Of a stretch of 34,520 nt of DNA, positions 24,805 through 32,877 are shown one piece after another. The translations under genes and the position numbers were made by a program. This DNA is from Gammaproteobacteria bacterium. GTDB taxonomy: Bacteria > Pseudomonadota > Gammaproteobacteria > DSM-16500. The notes under the pieces are model-generated. The model was not told where the DNA came from and ran no database searches. It worked only from the letters and a program-made list of their open reading frames with translations. Location of the stretch: contig JABDDD010000017.1 in assembly GCA_013287765.1 (NCBI GenBank), forward strand, positions 1 through 34,520. Direction: 5' to 3'. Within the stretch, counting starts at the first letter, position 1. Each line of letters starts with the position of its first letter.

Positions 24805-25502
24805 TTGGATTTTGTCGTGAATAAATATCCACTTCCTCGAATAGTTTGAATATAGGCTCTGCATTCCTCTAGAGAAAAGCGATTCCGTAAACGACGAATT
24901 TGCACATCCACTGTGCGCTCTTCAATATAATGATTTCTTCCCCAGACATAATCAAGCAATTGCTTGCGGCTATAAATACGCTCTTGATGCGTTAAAAAAA
25001 AATGAATAAGCTTATATTCAATAGGAGATAAGGCAATTACTTTATCTTGTATTGTTAATATTTGCAGATGGACATTTAAAGAAAGTGCGCCGGCAGTAAT
25101 CATACCTTGCGGAGACACCACTAACCCACGGCGTAATACTGTTTTGATACGAGCAATCAATTCACGCGGTGAGAAAGGTTTAGTGATGTAATCATCAACA
25201 CCTATCTCGAAACCTTTTAATTTACTGTCTTCTTCTGCTTTTGCTGTTAACATAATAATAGGAATATTTTGCGAAATAGCCTCTTTTTTTAATTGATTAG
25301 CAAAAGAGATTCCACTACGATCCGGTAACATCCAGTCTAATAAAATCAAATCAGGCAGCGCCTGCGCAATATATTTCTCAGCGATTGTCGCGCTCTCAGC
25401 TTCTAGTACCTCAAAACCAGCTGGTTGTAATGCAAAACGAATCATATCGCGAATCGTACTTTCATCTTCAACAATTAGAATTTTTTTGAGTATAGGCAAC
25501 AT
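24801..25502 (-). CDS. phoB: Phosphate response regulator PhoB
   Basis: A 233-residue OmpR/PhoB-type regulator. The receiver domain has the acidic pocket VEDE, the phosphorylated D56 in LILLDWMLPDRSG, and the switch residues (LTAKAEE, then DDYITKPFSPREL). The winged-helix DNA-binding domain ends with RRLRNRFSLEECRAYIQTIR, then GSGYLF. LLDWMLPDRSG and the PTR-like spacing favour PhoB over other family members. It likely binds the Pho box in front of the phosphate transporter nearby. The kinase gene overlaps its stop codon. No pstSCAB or phoU is in the window. Confidence 0.92.
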   Translation of the reverse strand: MLPILKKILIVEDESTIRDMIRFALQPAGFEVLEAESATIAEKYIAQALPDLILLDWMLPDRSGISFANQLKKEAISQNIPIIMLTAKAEEDSKLKGFEIGVDDYITKPFSPRELIARIKTVLRRGLVVSPQGMITAGALSLNVHLQILTIQDKVIALSPIEYKLIHFFLTHQERIYSRKQLLDYVWGRNHYIEERTVDVQIRRLRNRFSLEECRAYIQTIRGSGYLFTTKSK

Positions 25503-25560
25503 AAACTACCTTTATTGACCAAAGCCATTTTTGAACTTTATTCTATCATAAATTAAAAAT

Positions 25561-25588
25561 ACTATACCTAGCACGGAAATAATAGAAA
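25561..25588 (-). promoter_or_regulatory. Possible promoter of phoB-phoR
   Basis: On the minus strand TTTCTA, a 16-base spacer and TATAGT preceded by GTGCTAGG; the -10 matches five of six. No Pho box is visible here, so autoregulation by PhoB is not supported by sequence. Confidence 0.35.
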
Positions 25589-25669
25589 ATATATACAAAA
25601 TATCGAGATTTGTTTTATACTCTTAAATAGGAGCTGCAAAAACAGGATAAATCCAAAGAGGAATTACAA

Positions 25670-26146
25670 ATGACTGGGTTATTACGAATTTTTTTAACTA
25701 TTGGTTGTTTTATCTCAACTCTCATTTTTTCTGTTTGTGCTGTCGCCACGACTGACAGCACGCAAATAACTGTTTCAATGACTGGCCCGACCCCAGGGGG
25801 CATTCTGCTCTTAGAGTCAGGCTATCAGCCTTTTCCTTCAGACTATTCTAAACCGTCTTCTTTTAGCACCCGTTCTGTGTGTCCTGCTAACATGACCCCT
25901 TATATTGTAGTCAATCCCTTTAAAACCAAACTTAGTAATTGCTGGATGCAAGACTTTAGACTGTGTGTTGCATCAGTTACCACTGGCCCAAATTATTATG
26001 GTGTCACCGTTTCATCAGCCATTGATTGGGGATCTGGCCAATGTGGTGGTACCGGATATTTTGAGATCGCTTATACTTGGGTTGCTTATTGCTATCCGCC
26101 GAATATAACAGCACCTCCATCAGTCATCGATTGTGGTTGGAGCTAA
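25670..26146 (+). CDS. Small secreted Cys-rich protein, unknown function
   Basis: I do not recognise the family. The 158-residue product has a signal peptide (MTGLLRIFLTIGCFISTLIF, cut near AVA before TTDS) and a mature part of about 130 residues with six cysteines (in RSVCPAN, LSNCWMQ, FRLCVAS, SGQCGGT, VAYCYPP and the near-terminal VIDCGWS), enough for three disulfides. It is rich in Tyr, Trp, Pro, Ser and Thr with almost no Lys. It is the only plus-strand gene in the 20-34 kb block and converges with the phosphate transporter. GAGGA precedes the ATG. A role in the envelope or outside the cell is likely; nothing more can be said. Confidence 0.7.
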   Translation: MTGLLRIFLTIGCFISTLIFSVCAVATTDSTQITVSMTGPTPGGILLLESGYQPFPSDYSKPSSFSTRSVCPANMTPYIVVNPFKTKLSNCWMQDFRLCVASVTTGPNYYGVTVSSAIDWGSGQCGGTGYFEIAYTWVAYCYPPNITAPPSVIDCGWS

Positions 26147-26158
26147 TTTAGATAAAAT

Positions 26159-27517
26159 TTATTTTTTATCAATCATAATTTCTGATACTTCCAAAGAAAC
26201 TTGACTCATTTCGGGTAAAATTTGCGTAATCATGATACCTAGTATAGAAATAAATGAAACAAGACCCATCGTAACAGATAATCCATATAAATTAAGAATA
26301 GATGGCAATAAAAATGCACCCATAAACGCACCTATTTTGCCTATAGCTGCTGACATCCCATGCGCTTGCGCACGAATACTCGTTGGAAATATTTCCGATG
26401 GAATAAGAAATGTCGTTGCATTTGGACCGAAATTTATAAAAAAGAAACTCAAGCCAAATAAACAAAAGAATAATATTAAATGATGATTAATCTCTGGAAT
26501 AAGCGCCATACATCCATAACAAATAGCCATAATAGCAAATCCCATTGATTGCAATAATTTTCTACCTATTTTATCTACATAAAGCGCAGAACAAAAATAA
26601 CCAGGAACCGCAAAACATAAAAATATCATAGCAGATAGTAAAGTATGCTTAAGTAAAGACGCATGCGGCATTAAGTTATTCATAATTAAAACCGATGAAA
26701 CACCATTACCATAAAATGCTATATCTAATAAAAACCAGGCACCTGCTGTTCCCACCAATGGCTTCAACCATTTTTTGGTAAAAAGTTTTTGTTTTTGAAA
26801 CAATAAGCAAGAATGATTTGCTGTGTAATCGACAAGGTCACTCACCACTCGACTGACTTCAAAATGAGGCTGACTTTTACTATGCACAATATATCTAGGC
26901 GTTTCTGCAATTTTTCTTCGTAAATAAAATACGGAAGCAGCAGGCACTGCACCTAATCCAAGTAAAATACGCCAGACTAAATCTTGAGAAATATTTAACC
27001 CAAGAAAAAAAGAAGCAATAGCAGGCCCTATAACCAGCCCAATTGCTTGCATAGCAAATACTAAAAGAACAAAAAAACCGCGATTTTTTCGATTAGAATA
27101 TTCACTGGCAACCACCGCACTGGATGGATAATCACCCCCTATGCCAAAACCTACTAATATTCTTGATAAGAATAGCCAGACAAAAGAAGAAGATAATGCA
27201 GATAAAATAGCTCCAACAAATAAAATGGCAATTTCAATGCCATACATTTTTTTTCTACCCAATTTATCGGCTAAATAACCAAAAAAAACAGCTCCAAAAG
27301 CAGCTGATGCCAAAGACGCGCCATTTAATATAGAAAGCTGTGCTGTCGTTAAATGCCATAAAGGCGCTAAAATAGCTGTCACAACGCCAATAATAAATAA
27401 ATCATACGCATCTGTAAAAAAACCCATTCCAGCCGTCAACACCATTTTCCAATGAAAATGATTGATGGCTTGCTCATCTAATTCTTTAAAAGAAACAATT
27501 TCAGCAGGTTGCGTCAT
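26159..27517 (-). CDS. PHS-family phosphate:proton symporter (MFS)
   Basis: A 452-residue transporter with about 12 helices. It matches the phosphate:H+ symporter branch of the MFS (Pho84-like): GFFTDAYDLFIIGVVTAIL in helix 1, YLADKLGRKKMYGIEI after helix 2, and GFGIGGDYPSSAVVASEYSN in helix 4, the signature of that family. PSEIFPTSIRAQAHGMSAAIGK appears near helix 10. A Pho box with a correctly spaced -10 lies just upstream, and phoB-phoR is 650 bases away on the same strand, supporting an inorganic phosphate substrate. Some PHS-like members carry aromatic acids or sugars, so the substrate is inference from sequence plus context. Confidence 0.88.
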   Translation of the reverse strand: MTQPAEIVSFKELDEQAINHFHWKMVLTAGMGFFTDAYDLFIIGVVTAILAPLWHLTTAQLSILNGASLASAAFGAVFFGYLADKLGRKKMYGIEIAILFVGAILSALSSSFVWLFLSRILVGFGIGGDYPSSAVVASEYSNRKNRGFFVLLVFAMQAIGLVIGPAIASFFLGLNISQDLVWRILLGLGAVPAASVFYLRRKIAETPRYIVHSKSQPHFEVSRVVSDLVDYTANHSCLLFQKQKLFTKKWLKPLVGTAGAWFLLDIAFYGNGVSSVLIMNNLMPHASLLKHTLLSAMIFLCFAVPGYFCSALYVDKIGRKLLQSMGFAIMAICYGCMALIPEINHHLILFFCLFGLSFFFINFGPNATTFLIPSEIFPTSIRAQAHGMSAAIGKIGAFMGAFLLPSILNLYGLSVTMGLVSFISILGIMITQILPEMSQVSLEVSEIMIDKK

Positions 27518-27551
27518 TAAAATAATCTCAGCTCATAAAGTAATTAGCAGT

Positions 27552-27585
27552 AATCTACCAAGTATTTATGACAATTTAATGACAA
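27552..27585 (-). promoter_or_regulatory. Pho box and -10 element of the phosphate transporter
   Basis: On the minus strand TTGTCATTAAATTGTCAT (27568-27585) matches the 18-base PhoB consensus CTGTCATAAAACTGTCAT at 15 positions, including both TGTCAT cores. TAGATT (27552-27557) follows 10 bases later as the -10, the normal geometry where PhoB replaces the -35. The gene starts 35 bases further on. Confidence 0.8.
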
Positions 27586-27599
27586 AAAGACCGCTTTTA

Positions 27600-29075
27600 T
27601 TAAGCGTGCTGAATCACTGCTTGTTCTACCAGCTCCGTAAAATTTTCTGGCAATAATGGCTGACTAAATAACTCCCCTTGCATAATAAAACAGCCTAATT
27701 CACACAAAATTTGTTTTTGTGCTTCAGTATCAACGCCTTCTGCTAAAACACGCAATCCTAAAGTATTTGCTAGCCCCACAATCATTTGCACAATCGCTCG
27801 GGTTTCTTCATTTTGACCGACTTCTTTAATAAGACTGCTGGCAATTCTTAAAAAATCAATAGAAAAATGCCGTAAATCTTGCAAAGCAATTTTACCCGTA
27901 CCAAATTCACTCATACCCACTTGAATGCCTTGCTTCTTTAAAATCTGCAAGGATTTTTCAATTAAATTCAATTTTCCAACTAAAATCAATTCAGAAATTT
28001 CTAATATCAATGCCGTTGGATTCAAGCCTATTTCTTTTAAAATTTGTGACAGATTATAAGTAAAATGTGGATTTTCTAATTGCTTAATAGAAACTTTTAT
28101 CATAAGACTTTGTGGATTAAGCCCTGCTTTTTTCCAGATTAAAAATTGTTGACACGCCGTGCGCAAAAGCCAATCGCCTATAGGAATCACATGACCACTG
28201 TTTTCCAATAATTTAGAAAAATCGTCATACTTTAATAAACCAAACTCTGGATGTTGCCAATGAAGCATCGCTTCCATCGTTAAAATTTGCTTAGTTTCTA
28301 TATTCACACTGGGCTGGTAATAAATAATAAAATCATTATAAATAGCAGAATTGCGTAAATCAGTCGTTAAGGTTAACTCGCGCCTGCTTAAATGATACAT
28401 TTCTTTTTGATAAAATTGAAAAGAATTAGGACCAGTTAATTTTGCTTGATTTAATGCATTATCAGCATTTTTTAACAATTCATCCCCTTCTTTACCATCA
28501 GCAGGATACACCGCAATGCCGATGCTAACTGTGATAAAAATATCTTGATTACATACATAAAATGGCTGTGTTAAAGCAGTCAAAAATCGTTGAACCATAA
28601 AAATAACCGATTCAGGTTTAGTCAGCTGCGTTAAAATTAACACAAATTCATTTCCACCGATTCGACTAGCTGTGTCGATTTTACGAATAACAGTTTGCAT
28701 GCGGGAAGCGGCTTCTTTTAGTATTTCATCACCTGCACTTAAACCTAAAGCTTCATTAATAATCTTAAATCCATCTAAACTTAAAAAAATAATAGCAAAA
28801 ATCATCTCTGATCGTTCGCTTTGATTGATCGCTTGATTTAAACGGTCGATAAAAATATGACGATTAGGCAAGCCGGTGACATCATCGATGCCTGCCGTAT
28901 TTTTAAGCGTATTCTCAAGTTCGATTTCTTTATTTTTTTCTTGAGCCAACATATTTTCAGTCAAAAATAATTGCCGTTTCATTCGGCTGAATTGTCGAGA
29001 ATATAAATAACTTCCAAGTAAAATTATAATTAATGCGCCAATTAAAAATATGCCCGTATTGATGACCACATTCAT
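27600..29075 (-). CDS. Degenerate GGDEF-EAL protein with one membrane helix
   Basis: A 491-residue protein: an N-terminal membrane helix (residues 5-27), a short coiled coil, GGDEF domain (about 62-225) and EAL domain (about 235-485). Both active sites are altered. The GGDEF signature reads IGGNEF, and the first metal Asp of the DxD-F-K strand is Ser (LSLDGFK). In the EAL domain the signature reads EAM, the NVS position reads KVS, and the DDFGTG loop reads SEFGTG; E-x-SE, LAEGVDTEAQ and the overall fold remain. It is therefore likely to bind c-di-GMP or a partner rather than make or cleave it. It lies 24 bases downstream of tolA on the same strand, so it may be expressed with the Tol proteins. 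Confidence 0.9.
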   Translation of the reverse strand: MNVVINTGIFLIGALIIILLGSYLYSRQFSRMKRQLFLTENMLAQEKNKEIELENTLKNTAGIDDVTGLPNRHIFIDRLNQAINQSERSEMIFAIIFLSLDGFKIINEALGLSAGDEILKEAASRMQTVIRKIDTASRIGGNEFVLILTQLTKPESVIFMVQRFLTALTQPFYVCNQDIFITVSIGIAVYPADGKEGDELLKNADNALNQAKLTGPNSFQFYQKEMYHLSRRELTLTTDLRNSAIYNDFIIYYQPSVNIETKQILTMEAMLHWQHPEFGLLKYDDFSKLLENSGHVIPIGDWLLRTACQQFLIWKKAGLNPQSLMIKVSIKQLENPHFTYNLSQILKEIGLNPTALILEISELILVGKLNLIEKSLQILKKQGIQVGMSEFGTGKIALQDLRHFSIDFLRIASSLIKEVGQNEETRAIVQMIVGLANTLGLRVLAEGVDTEAQKQILCELGCFIMQGELFSQPLLPENFTELVEQAVIQHA

Positions 29076-29099
29076 TCTCCCTGTCTAAAAACACATTTT

Positions 29100-29879
29100 T
29101 CATCCCATAGTATTTTCTAAAATATTTTCAGGTTTGACGCGTAAAATAAATTGTCGGAATGCATCAAAAGCCTCTGCCTCCTTTGGCACTGGTAAGGGAG
29201 AAGCTTTAAAAACAGCGGCACGTGCTGAACGATCCAACGCATCCACCCCACTGCTTTTGATTAACTGCACATCTAATACTAACCCGCCCGGGGCTAAACG
29301 AATCAGTAATTCAGCAAATATTTTTTTATTCGTATTGGGTGGCACTAACCAATGATCCGCAATGGTTTGCAAAATAAGCGCTTTATATTTATTAACCTCT
29401 CCTCTCATCGCAGCATCCTTCGCCTCATGTAATTTTTTTTGCTCAATTAAGACTTGTTGCTGCAAAGATTTTGCATTTAATTCTTTTAATTCTTTAGCAA
29501 ACGCCTGTTGTAATTTTTCTTGTTTTAATTTTTCTTGCTGTAATTTTTCTTGTTTTAATTTGGCTTGTTTTAATTTTTGCACTTTTTGTTTTTTTGCTAA
29601 TAAAATTTTTTGATCTTTTTTTATCGCAAGGGCAAGTGTCGCCGCTTCATTATTTTTTTGCTGAGCTTTAACGATAGGCTTGACCAGCTTAGGCTGAGAT
29701 ATTTTAGCATGAGAAATAGTTAATACCGTTGCATGAATCACCAAGTGATCATCATCAGCATTTCGCCAAGTAAAATTCTTATGACTTGCATTAAAACTAA
29801 CTATTAATGTCGTTAATAAAATAATATGCAATAAAATAGCAGAAAAAAAATATTTTTGAATGCTGTGAGATTCTCCCAT
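29100..29879 (-). CDS. tolA: Tol-Pal system protein TolA
   Basis: A 259-residue inner-membrane protein spanning the periplasm. One membrane helix is at residues 10-30, then a Lys/Gln/Leu/Glu-rich coiled coil with five-residue KQEKL/QQEKL repeats, and a C-terminal TonB/TolA-like domain (about 165-255) with the conserved VNKYKALILQTIADHWLVPP, RLAPGGLVLDVQLIKSSGV and ALDRSARAAVFKASPLPVPK. It is shorter than E. coli TolA because domain II is short. It lies four bases after tolR. Its expected partner tolB is not next to it. Confidence 0.93.
   Translation of the reverse strand: MGESHSIQKYFFSAILLHIILLTTLIVSFNASHKNFTWRNADDDHLVIHATVLTISHAKISQPKLVKPIVKAQQKNNEAATLALAIKKDQKILLAKKQKVQKLKQAKLKQEKLQQEKLKQEKLQQAFAKELKELNAKSLQQQVLIEQKKLHEAKDAAMRGEVNKYKALILQTIADHWLVPPNTNKKIFAELLIRLAPGGLVLDVQLIKSSGVDALDRSARAAVFKASPLPVPKEAEAFDAFRQFILRVKPENILENTMG
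29511..29570. repeat. Tandem 15-bp repeats in the tolA coiled-coil region
   Basis: Four consecutive 15-base units starting TAATTTTTCTTG (the last TAATTTGGCTTG) encode KQEKL/QQEKL/KQAKL units of the TolA stalk. The unit number sets the stalk length by multiples of five residues. Confidence 0.85.
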
Positions 29880-29883
29880 ACGG

Positions 29884-30339
29884 TCATCCCGTTGTATGAT
29901 TATTGTTTATCGCATCCGTAATTAATCCAACACTTTTTGCTCCCGCTTGCTGCAACAGCACCATGGCTTCAACAATCTTGCCATAATTTGCATTTTTATC
30001 GCCCCGAACTAACACAGGACGCGTACTGCCTGGCGCCTGCGTACTTAATTGCTCTGTCACCAAATGACTGAGCACCTGAGGTGTGACCGGCTGATTCGGT
30101 TTGCTGGCCGTATTTAAATAAAATTCTCCTTTCGCATTAACCGTCACAATAAGTGGTTCTTTTTGCTCTGGCGGCAATGCTTTCGCTTCAGTTTTAGGTA
30201 AATCAACTTTAACCCCTTGCGATAACAAAGGTGTGGTAATCATAAAAATAACTAACAGCACCAGCATCACATCAATAAAAGGCACGACATTGATTTCTGA
30301 AACTAATCCTTTATGACCACGCCGATAATAAAATGCCAT
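29884..30339 (-). CDS. tolR: Tol-Pal system protein TolR
   Basis: A 151-residue ExbD/TolR-family protein with one membrane helix carrying the essential Asp in VPFIDVMLVLLVIFMI, preceded by GHKGLVSEINVVPF. The periplasmic domain has the usual LVRGDKNANYGKIVEAMVLL end. It forms the proton-driven motor with TolQ and energises TolA. Spacing to tolQ is 9 bases and to tolA 4 bases. Confidence 0.96.
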   Translation of the reverse strand: MAFYYRRGHKGLVSEINVVPFIDVMLVLLVIFMITTPLLSQGVKVDLPKTEAKALPPEQKEPLIVTVNAKGEFYLNTASKPNQPVTPQVLSHLVTEQLSTQAPGSTRPVLVRGDKNANYGKIVEAMVLLQQAGAKSVGLITDAINNNHTTG

Positions 30340-30348
30340 AAAAACCTC

Positions 30349-31110
30349 TTAAGCTGTTGTCGTTTCTGGTATGTCTCGTTTTGCTTGATGTAATAAAATA
30401 TTGGCAAATTCATCTTGAAAAGCATCAAATCGGTTGAGCAATCGACCAATTTCAGTTGCATAACGATTATAAGCAATCACAGCCGGTATCGCTGCAAATA
30501 ACCCCATCGCCGTTGCAATTAAGGCTTCTGCAATACCTGGCGCCACCATAGACACGGTTGCTTGCTGCACCGTGGCTAATGCTCGAAATGACAACATAAT
30601 TCCCCAAACAGTGCCAAATAATCCAACATAAGGACTGGTTGATCCAACAGTTGCGAGCATTGGTAAATGCAATTCTAATTTATCTTGCTCGCGCATTTGC
30701 GCAACCCGCATGGCACGTTTAGCGCTTTCCATGATGCTCTCGGCTGACAGACTGCCATATTGATGTAATCGTAAAAATTCTTTAAAACCTGCTAAAAAAA
30801 TTGCTTCCATGCCTTTTAGATTCACTTTATTTTTAAGGCTTTTGGCATAAAATTCAGATAAGTCACCCCCTGACCAAAATAAATTTTCAAATTGTTCGGA
30901 AGTTTTGCGAATATCTTTTAAATAAAAACCACGCTGTAAAATATAAGTCCAAGAAATAATCGAAGCAAAAACGAGTAATAATAAAACAAATTTAACAATT
31001 AGCCCGGCATTTAAAAAATAACCCCACAAAGAAGAATCGACATTCACGCTATGTTCTCCAAGAAAAGATGACATTGGGGTTATTTTAACTCTAATTTGAA
31101 TCGCTGTCAT
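30349..31110 (-). CDS. tolQ: Tol-Pal system protein TolQ
   Basis: A 253-residue ExbB/TolQ/MotA-family protein with three membrane helices: about residues 35-56, 150-172 and 182-202. The family motif is GLFGTVWGIMLSFRAL in helix 2 and GIAEALIATAMGLFAAIPAV in helix 3. The start at 31110 lies 17 bases after ruvB and has AAGA upstream; Met13 (31074) is an alternative that gives a more typical N-terminus. ybgC, often next to tolQ in other gammaproteobacteria, is absent here. Confidence 0.96.
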   Translation of the reverse strand: MTAIQIRVKITPMSSFLGEHSVNVDSSLWGYFLNAGLIVKFVLLLLVFASIISWTYILQRGFYLKDIRKTSEQFENLFWSGGDLSEFYAKSLKNKVNLKGMEAIFLAGFKEFLRLHQYGSLSAESIMESAKRAMRVAQMREQDKLELHLPMLATVGSTSPYVGLFGTVWGIMLSFRALATVQQATVSMVAPGIAEALIATAMGLFAAIPAVIAYNRYATEIGRLLNRFDAFQDEFANILLHQAKRDIPETTTA

Positions 31111-31127
31111 TCTTACTGATAACTAGA

Positions 31128-32177
31128 TTATTCTTCTAGCAAACTCAAATTTTTTTGCTCCAGCAATTTATCTGGTGCTTTTAATCCAAAATGCAAATAA
31201 GCCTGTCGTGTCGCCATACGACCGCGTGGGGTACGCATGATAAAACCTTGCTGAATAAGAAAAGGTTCAAGCACATCTTCGATAGTGCCGCGTTCTTCAC
31301 TAATAGCTGCGGCTAGACTATCAATACCGACAGGGCCTCCATTAAATTTATCAATCAAGGCCAATAATAATTTTCGATCCATCATATCAAACCCTTGATC
31401 ATCCACATCTAGCATATCCAATGCCCGTTGCACCATGTCTTGATCAATTTGTCCATTCCCCCGTACTTCTGCATAATCTCGTACTCGTCTTAATAATCGA
31501 TTAGCAATACGTGGTGTGCCGCGCGAACGTTTAGCAATTTCTCGAGCACCGGCTGCATCAATAACAATACCTAAAATAGTTGCCGAACGTGAGACAATTT
31601 CACATAAATCGGCTACTTGATAAAACTCCAGTCGTGCCACAATCCCAAAACGATCTCGCAAAGGCGAAGTCAAAAGCCCTGCACGCGTTGTCGCACCGAT
31701 TAAAGTAAAAGGGGGTAAATTTAATTTGATTGATCGAGCAGCAGGTCCCTCACCAATCATGATATCTAATTGATAATCTTCCATCGCCGGATAAAGAATT
31801 TCTTCAACCACTGGACTTAGTCGATGAATTTCATCAATAAATAATACTTCATGGGGTTGTAAATTAGTTAATAAAGCAGCCACATCACCTGCTCGTTCTA
31901 ACACAGGCCCTGATGTTTGACGTAATCCAACCCCTAATTCATTAGCAATAATATTTGCTAAAGTAGTTTTACCCAATCCAGGGGGGCCAAAAATTAAAAC
32001 ATGATCGAGTGCATCGTGACGTAAACAAGCGGCTTTTATAAAAATATCCATTTGTTCTCGCACTGCGGGTTGGCCAATATAGTCTGCTAATTTCTTAGGA
32101 CGAATTGCACGATCGACGACTTCAATTTCAAGCGGTGTATGTGCGTCACTGCTTATTAGACGATTGTCTTCTGTCAT
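31128..32177 (-). CDS. ruvB: Holliday junction branch migration helicase RuvB
   Basis: A 349-residue AAA+ motor. Walker A is GPPGLGKTT, Walker B is [11 protein letters not shown], and the RuvB signatures [27 protein letters not shown] and [20 protein letters not shown] are complete, with a C-terminal winged helix ending [17 protein letters not shown]. The start overlaps the ruvA stop by four bases. Confidence 0.98.
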   Translation of the reverse strand: MTEDNRLISSDAHTPLEIEVVDRAIRPKKLADYIGQPAVREQMDIFIKAACLRHDALDHVLIFGPPGLGKTTLANIIANELGVGLRQTSGPVLERAGDVAALLTNLQPHEVLFIDEIHRLSPVVEEILYPAMEDYQLDIMIGEGPAARSIKLNLPPFTLIGATTRAGLLTSPLRDRFGIVARLEFYQVADLCEIVSRSATILGIVIDAAGAREIAKRSRGTPRIANRLLRRVRDYAEVRGNGQIDQDMVQRALDMLDVDDQGFDMMDRKLLLALIDKFNGGPVGIDSLAAAISEERGTIEDVLEPFLIQQGFIMRTPRGRMATRQAYLHFGLKAPDKLLEQKNLSLLEE

Positions 32178-32782
32178 GCCATCATTTCCCTTAATGAACG
32201 TCGAATGATTTCTTCACTACTTAAATCAGCTGCATCCACTTTAGCGACCATACGACTGGCTTCTGGTGGTTTATAGCCTAAAGCAATCAAAGCTGCCACT
32301 GCATCTTGAACGATTTGATTGCGGCTGCTGGAGGTTTTTTTTAATGATTGCGTTTGGGTTAAAATAGGCGTCTCATGCCAATCAGATAACCGATCGCGCA
32401 TTTCAACTATTAATCGCTCGGCGGTTTTTTTACCGATCCCGGGGACGCTCACTAAAGCTGCTGCATCTTGATTTAAGATTGAACGCACAAATTCATCAGG
32501 TTCAATACTTGATAAAATAGTCAGCCCTAATTTAGGCCCCACGCCATTAACTTTTAATAAAGTTCGGAATAAAGCACGTTCTCTTTTCGCATAAAAACCA
32601 TAGAGTTGTTGCACATCTTCTCTCACCACAAAGTGAGTATGCAAAGTCACATTCTCACCTATCTCTGGCAAGTGATAAAAAGTGCTCATAGGCGCGCTGA
32701 TTTCATAACCTATGCCATTGACATCGATTAATAAAAAAGGCGGTTGTTTTTCAAGAAGAGTCCCGCGAATTTGTCCGATCAT
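32174..32782 (-). CDS. ruvA: Holliday junction DNA helicase RuvA
   Basis: A 202-residue protein with the OB-fold N-terminus ([20 protein letters not shown]), the acidic-pin region, tandem helix-hairpin-helix motifs ([16 protein letters not shown] and [19 protein letters not shown]) and a C-terminal RuvB-binding three-helix domain. It targets RuvB to the junction. An inserted orphan gene separates it from ruvC. Confidence 0.97.
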   Translation of the reverse strand: MIGQIRGTLLEKQPPFLLIDVNGIGYEISAPMSTFYHLPEIGENVTLHTHFVVREDVQQLYGFYAKRERALFRTLLKVNGVGPKLGLTILSSIEPDEFVRSILNQDAAALVSVPGIGKKTAERLIVEMRDRLSDWHETPILTQTQSLKKTSSSRNQIVQDAVAALIALGYKPPEASRMVAKVDAADLSSEEIIRRSLREMMA

Positions 32783-32797
32783 AGAAAAGCCTTTAAA

Positions 32798-32835
32798 TCA
32801 CAATCTTAAAAAATAATAGCATTTTAAGACTGTGA
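32798..32835. terminator. Imperfect inverted repeat between the orphan and ruvA
   Basis: TCACAATCTTAAAA and TTTTAAGACTGTGA pair at 13 of 14 positions around a 10-base loop. It lies between the inserted orphan gene and ruvA, so it may end the orphan's transcript or be an operator for ruvA. The stem is AT-rich. Confidence 0.4.
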
Positions 32836-32877
32836 CAGCCAACGCCTTTCAAAGGGAGAGGTGTTTAAGTTGATGGA

